A DNA stretch of 24,589 nucleotides from JBOGTC01 sp050692055 (lineage in GTDB: Bacteria > Chloroflexota > Limnocylindria > QHBO01): NCBI GenBank assembly GCA_050692055.1, contig JBOGTC010000023.1:1-24589 (forward strand). Direction: 5' to 3'. Position numbers and translations under genes: made by a program. A model generated the notes under the pieces. The model saw only the letters and a program-made list of their open reading frames with translations. It was not told the origin of the DNA and made no database searches. Below are positions 22,161 through 24,589 of the stretch, piece after piece; position 1 is the stretch's first letter, and each line of letters begins with the position of its first letter.

Positions 22161-23102
22161 CTATCGGTTCATGTCCTCGATCGCCAGCAGCACCGGCGGC
22201 AGCTCGCGAGGCACGAGGCGCGCGGCCAGGTCAGCCGCGATCTCGCCGATGCGGGCATCGTCAGCCTCGGCGAGGTCGTGCCCCGCGCCGGCGATCACGT
22301 CGAGCCGCGGCTGGTCGCCCGCGGTGCGAAGGGTGACCTGGAGCAGGCGGCCCTCGGCGGGATCGGCCCAGGCGTCATCGGTTCCGTGCACGAGCATCAC
22401 GGATCGATGGAGCATCGTGGCCAGCGCCAGCGGCGGGGTGCGGAAGGCCTGCTGCAAGGCCGCGAGGTTCAGCGTGATCGCGTCGCTGCCGACGCGCAGC
22501 TCGGCGGCCGGCTCGCGACGGTCCGCGCGCTCGATCAGCTCCTCGGCGTTCCGGTCGAGGGCGGCGATCAGGGCGTGATCGCGGTCCGTGCCGCGGCGTT
22601 CACGCTCGGCGACCCCGCGGCGCAGGACGTCGCGGAACGACCGTGCCGATGCGCCGATGAGGGTCAGCGCCCCTATCGCCGGATCACCGATCGCCACGCT
22701 CAGCGCGATGCCGGCCCCCTCTCCATGGCCGATGGCGCCCGTGCGGCGCAGGTCGAGCTCTGGACGCGAGCGCAGGGCGCCGATCGCATCCCGCGCGTCG
22801 TCAATCAGCGTGAACAGATCGGTGGCGGCCCACTCGCGCTTGTCCCAGCGGAAGCTGGCCACGCCCCGCTCCGCAAGCGCGGCCGCCAGGCGTCCCAGCA
22901 GGCCGCCCGGGTCTCTCCCCCCGCGCTCGCCGAACCAGCCCGGATGGCGCGCGCGGTCCCAGGCACCATCACGGTCGCGCGCCAGCCAGGACGGAAGGAG
23001 CAGCACCCAGGGCAGCCGATCGTTCGCGTCCGGCAGCACCAGCGTCCCCGCGAGCGTCGACTCGCCGGCTCGGAACGTGACCGCTTCAGACCGATGCTGC
23101 AC
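22161..23102 (-). CDS. alpha/beta hydrolase-fold protein with Gly at the nucleophile position
   Basis: About 313 aa from GTG 23102. The fold pattern is that of the dienelactone hydrolase/BAAT-like or prolyl-oligopeptidase-like alpha/beta hydrolases: an oxyanion-hole strand WVLLLPSWLA (32-41), a helix and strand RGVASFRWDKRE (79-90), the nucleophile elbow at 125-129, the acid in VHGTDDAWADP and the base in GAGHDLAE. At the elbow the sequence is GHGEG instead of the usual GHSEG, so the serine nucleophile is replaced by glycine (codon GGA). It may be a non-catalytic binder, use another residue, or hold a sequencing error. It leads a probable operon with bcp and the small membrane proteins. Its start lies 27 bp from that of the divergent flavoprotein. 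Confidence 0.75.
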   Translation of the reverse strand: MQHRSEAVTFRAGESTLAGTLVLPDANDRLPWVLLLPSWLARDRDGAWDRARHPGWFGERGGRDPGGLLGRLAAALAERGVASFRWDKREWAATDLFTLIDDARDAIGALRSRPELDLRRTGAIGHGEGAGIALSVAIGDPAIGALTLIGASARSFRDVLRRGVAERERRGTDRDHALIAALDRNAEELIERADRREPAAELRVGSDAITLNLAALQQAFRTPPLALATMLHRSVMLVHGTDDAWADPAEGRLLQVTLRTAGDQPRLDVIAGAGHDLAEADDARIGEIAADLAARLVPRELPPVLLAIEDMNR

Positions 23103-23129
23103 GGCGCCGATGGTACGCTCGGCGCCGCC
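23103..23129. promoter_or_regulatory. very short divergent promoter region
   Basis: Only 27 bp separate the GTG of the hydrolase gene and the ATG of the flavoprotein. Two GGCGCC palindromes flank a TANNNT-like pair on opposite strands (TACGCT at 23115-23120 on +, TACCAT at 23115-23110 on -). Transcripts in both directions would be leaderless or nearly so, or start inside the opposite gene. Confidence 0.3.
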
Positions 23130-24464
23130 ATGCCGAGCTTCGCACCCGCTCCCGAACCGGTCACGTTCGTGCCTGATCCACGCGCCCAGCTGCCTTCCAC
23201 GGCGGAGGTCGTCGTGATCGGGGCCGGGATGCTGGGCGCATCGGCTGCCTACTGGCTGGCGCAGGCGGGGATGCGGCCGCTGGTGATCGATGCCAATGCC
23301 CCGGCCACCGGCGCTTCGGGTCGCAACGCGGGGTTGGCGCTGGCCGGGCTGGGCGGGCACTTCCCGCGCGCGACGCGCCTCGTCCGAGAGGCGGGCGGCC
23401 GATCGGTCCTCGACTACACCACCCGGTCGCTCGACATGCTCGAGGCGCTCGACGCGGAGCTGCCCGGCGGCATCGAGTGGGACCGCTTCGGCTCGCTCGA
23501 CCTGGCGCTCGACGAGGTGGAGGAGGCTCACGTCCGTCGCATGACCGGGCTTCAGGCGAACGAGGGCCTCGGGGTCAGCGTGGTGGATGGCGACGAGCTC
23601 AGATCGCTGGCGCCAGCGCTCGACGTGGACCAGGTGCGCGTCGCGAAGTGGACGCCCGGCGACGCCAAGCTCAACCCGTTCCGGCTGGTGTACGGTCTGC
23701 TCGAAGCCACGAGGCGGCTGGGAGGCACGGTCGTCAGCGGCGTGCGCGTCGACTCCCTGCTGGCGCGGAGCGGGCGCTTCGCCGGGGCAACAACCTCGCA
23801 CGGCGAGGTCAGCGCGGGTGCCGTGCTGTTGGCCACGAACGCCTGGACGCCCTCCCTCGCCCCGCACCTGGCCGCCAACCTGACGCCCATCCGCGAGCAC
23901 GTGTGCGTCACCGAGCAGCTGCCATCGGTCGTGCTTGGCCCCGGGTTTGAGACGAACCAGTGCAACGAGTACTGGCGCCAGATGCGTACCGGCGAGATCC
24001 TCATCGGCGGCTTCGCCGTGGCCGATGACGAGATGGGCATCGGCTCGTACTCGATGGCCGCCCGTCCGCAGGTGCCGCCGCTGCTGGCGGAGCTGCTGGC
24101 CCGCCTGCATCCCTCGCTGGCCGACGTGCGCATCGTCCGCTGCTGGGCGGGGCTGCTCGACTTCGCCTCGCTCGAGATCCCCATGGCCGGGCCGCTGCCC
24201 GCCGAGGATGGCACGCCCCTGCCCGGCGCCTACGTCGCCTGCGGGCTGACCGGCCACGGCCACCCCTACGCGCCGATCCTGGGCCTCCTCCTCGCCGAGC
24301 TCATCAGCCAGGGCGAGGCGCGGACGCTGCCGCTGGCGCCATTCGACCCCCGTCGCTACGTGGGCGTTCAGCACGACCCGACGTGGCTCGACCCCTTCCG
24401 AGGTCATGTGGCAAACGCCGTTCCTAGCCCAGCAGGAAGCGCCAGGTCCCGAGCGCGAGGCTGA
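23130..24464 (+). CDS. FAD-dependent amine oxidoreductase (DAO family; sarcosine/glycine oxidase-like)
   Basis: A 444-aa flavoprotein of the DAO (PF01266-type) family. The ADP-binding motif VVVIGAGMLGASAA is at 27-40, followed by ID (52-54) and the GASGRNAGLAL segment (61-71) typical of sarcosine oxidase beta, glycine oxidase and PuuB-like enzymes. Near the C-terminus the second FAD contact appears as GAYVACGLTGHGHPYAPILG. It would oxidise an amine or N-methyl amino acid with FAD, releasing an imine and reducing oxygen or another acceptor. The true substrate is unknown; no sarcosine oxidase alpha, gamma or delta partner is nearby. The ATG at 23130 was chosen because the longer frame back to 22278 lies over the hydrolase gene. 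The last 14 codons overlap the convergent EcfT gene. Confidence 0.87.
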   Translation: MPSFAPAPEPVTFVPDPRAQLPSTAEVVVIGAGMLGASAAYWLAQAGMRPLVIDANAPATGASGRNAGLALAGLGGHFPRATRLVREAGGRSVLDYTTRSLDMLEALDAELPGGIEWDRFGSLDLALDEVEEAHVRRMTGLQANEGLGVSVVDGDELRSLAPALDVDQVRVAKWTPGDAKLNPFRLVYGLLEATRRLGGTVVSGVRVDSLLARSGRFAGATTSHGEVSAGAVLLATNAWTPSLAPHLAANLTPIREHVCVTEQLPSVVLGPGFETNQCNEYWRQMRTGEILIGGFAVADDEMGIGSYSMAARPQVPPLLAELLARLHPSLADVRIVRCWAGLLDFASLEIPMAGPLPAEDGTPLPGAYVACGLTGHGHPYAPILGLLLAELISQGEARTLPLAPFDPRRYVGVQHDPTWLDPFRGHVANAVPSPAGSARSRARG

Positions 24465-24589
24465 TCCCGACGGCCAGCGCGCCGAGGGCCGCCGCGGCGC
24501 CGATCCAGGCCCAATCGCCCAGGGTCATGCGCAGCGGCCGCGCCACGCTGCGGCAGCGCATGGCGCCGAAGCCGCGGGCCTCCATGGCG
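24424..24589 (-). CDS. ECF transporter T component (EcfT/CbiQ family), C-terminal fragment
   Basis: The last 54 codons of a gene that begins beyond the right edge. The first visible residues are AMEARGFGAM, which match the conserved coupling-helix motif near the C-terminus of EcfT/CbiQ proteins (Ala-Arg-Gly pattern contacting the ATPases). They are followed by RPLRMTLGDWAWIG and a final transmembrane helix ending TWRFLLG. EcfT is the membrane scaffold that joins energy-coupling ATPases to a vitamin or metal-binding S component. The ATPase and S genes would be expected to the right. Its 3' end overlaps the convergent flavoprotein gene by 41 bp. Confidence 0.78.
   Translation of the reverse strand, partial: AMEARGFGAMRCRSVARPLRMTLGDWAWIGAAAALGALAVGISLALGTWRFLLG

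Noticed and set aside
22278..23129. N-terminal extension of the DAO flavoprotein
   Set aside because: It lies antisense to the hydrolase gene, while the FAD motif begins about 27 residues after ATG 23130, as usual for the family.

Overview
This is a GC-rich (roughly 70% by eye), gene-dense bacterial chromosome segment with short gaps, many 4-nt start/stop overlaps (ATGA, GTGA) and frequent GTG starts. The gene content (split b6-type cytochrome b with Rieske protein and diheme cytochrome c headed by a GltD-like FeS flavoprotein, a YhaO/YhaN pair, a GbsR-type regulator, an ECF transporter T subunit) fits a Chloroflexota lineage, perhaps an uncultured soil or freshwater group. That placement is inference; no rRNA or other phylogenetic marker is present. 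No tRNA, rRNA, CRISPR array, transposase or phage gene was found.

Left part (1-5267): the 3' end of a Rieske gene (+) meets a minus-strand set of three genes: PLP aminotransferase, D-2-hydroxyacid dehydrogenase and a 76-aa single-pass membrane protein. Next are an A-type Fe-S carrier gene (+) with a good promoter, an upstream repeat pair and a strong intrinsic terminator, a frameshifted membrane-anchored protein (-), and a GbsR/MarR regulator (+).

Central respiratory block (5277-12562, all minus): transcription starts with a 668-aa flavoprotein carrying N- and C-terminal cysteine clusters. It continues through cytochrome b6-like protein, subunit IV-like protein, Tat-type Rieske protein, diheme cytochrome c and two unrecognised membrane proteins, then reaches a class II aldolase after a short gap. 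Several junctions overlap, so these genes are probably expressed together as a quinol-oxidising complex with an attached NAD(P)/FeS module. The 305-bp region upstream holds a repeat family with small hairpins.

Second minus block (12871-20810): YhaO-like phosphoesterase, YhaN-like ATPase, PIG-L/LmbE deacetylase, lipoprotein-type class B penicillin-binding protein and an APH(6)-like kinase form a compact run. DNA-end processing and cell-envelope functions are thus placed together.

Right part (21200-24589): an alpha/beta hydrolase whose nucleophile position is Gly, a Bcp peroxiredoxin, and a chain of three very small membrane proteins (32, 50 and 48 aa), two of them coupled by GTGA overlaps. 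A divergent DAO-type flavoprotein starts only 27 bp from the hydrolase start, and its 3' end overlaps the 3' end of an EcfT gene cut by the window edge.
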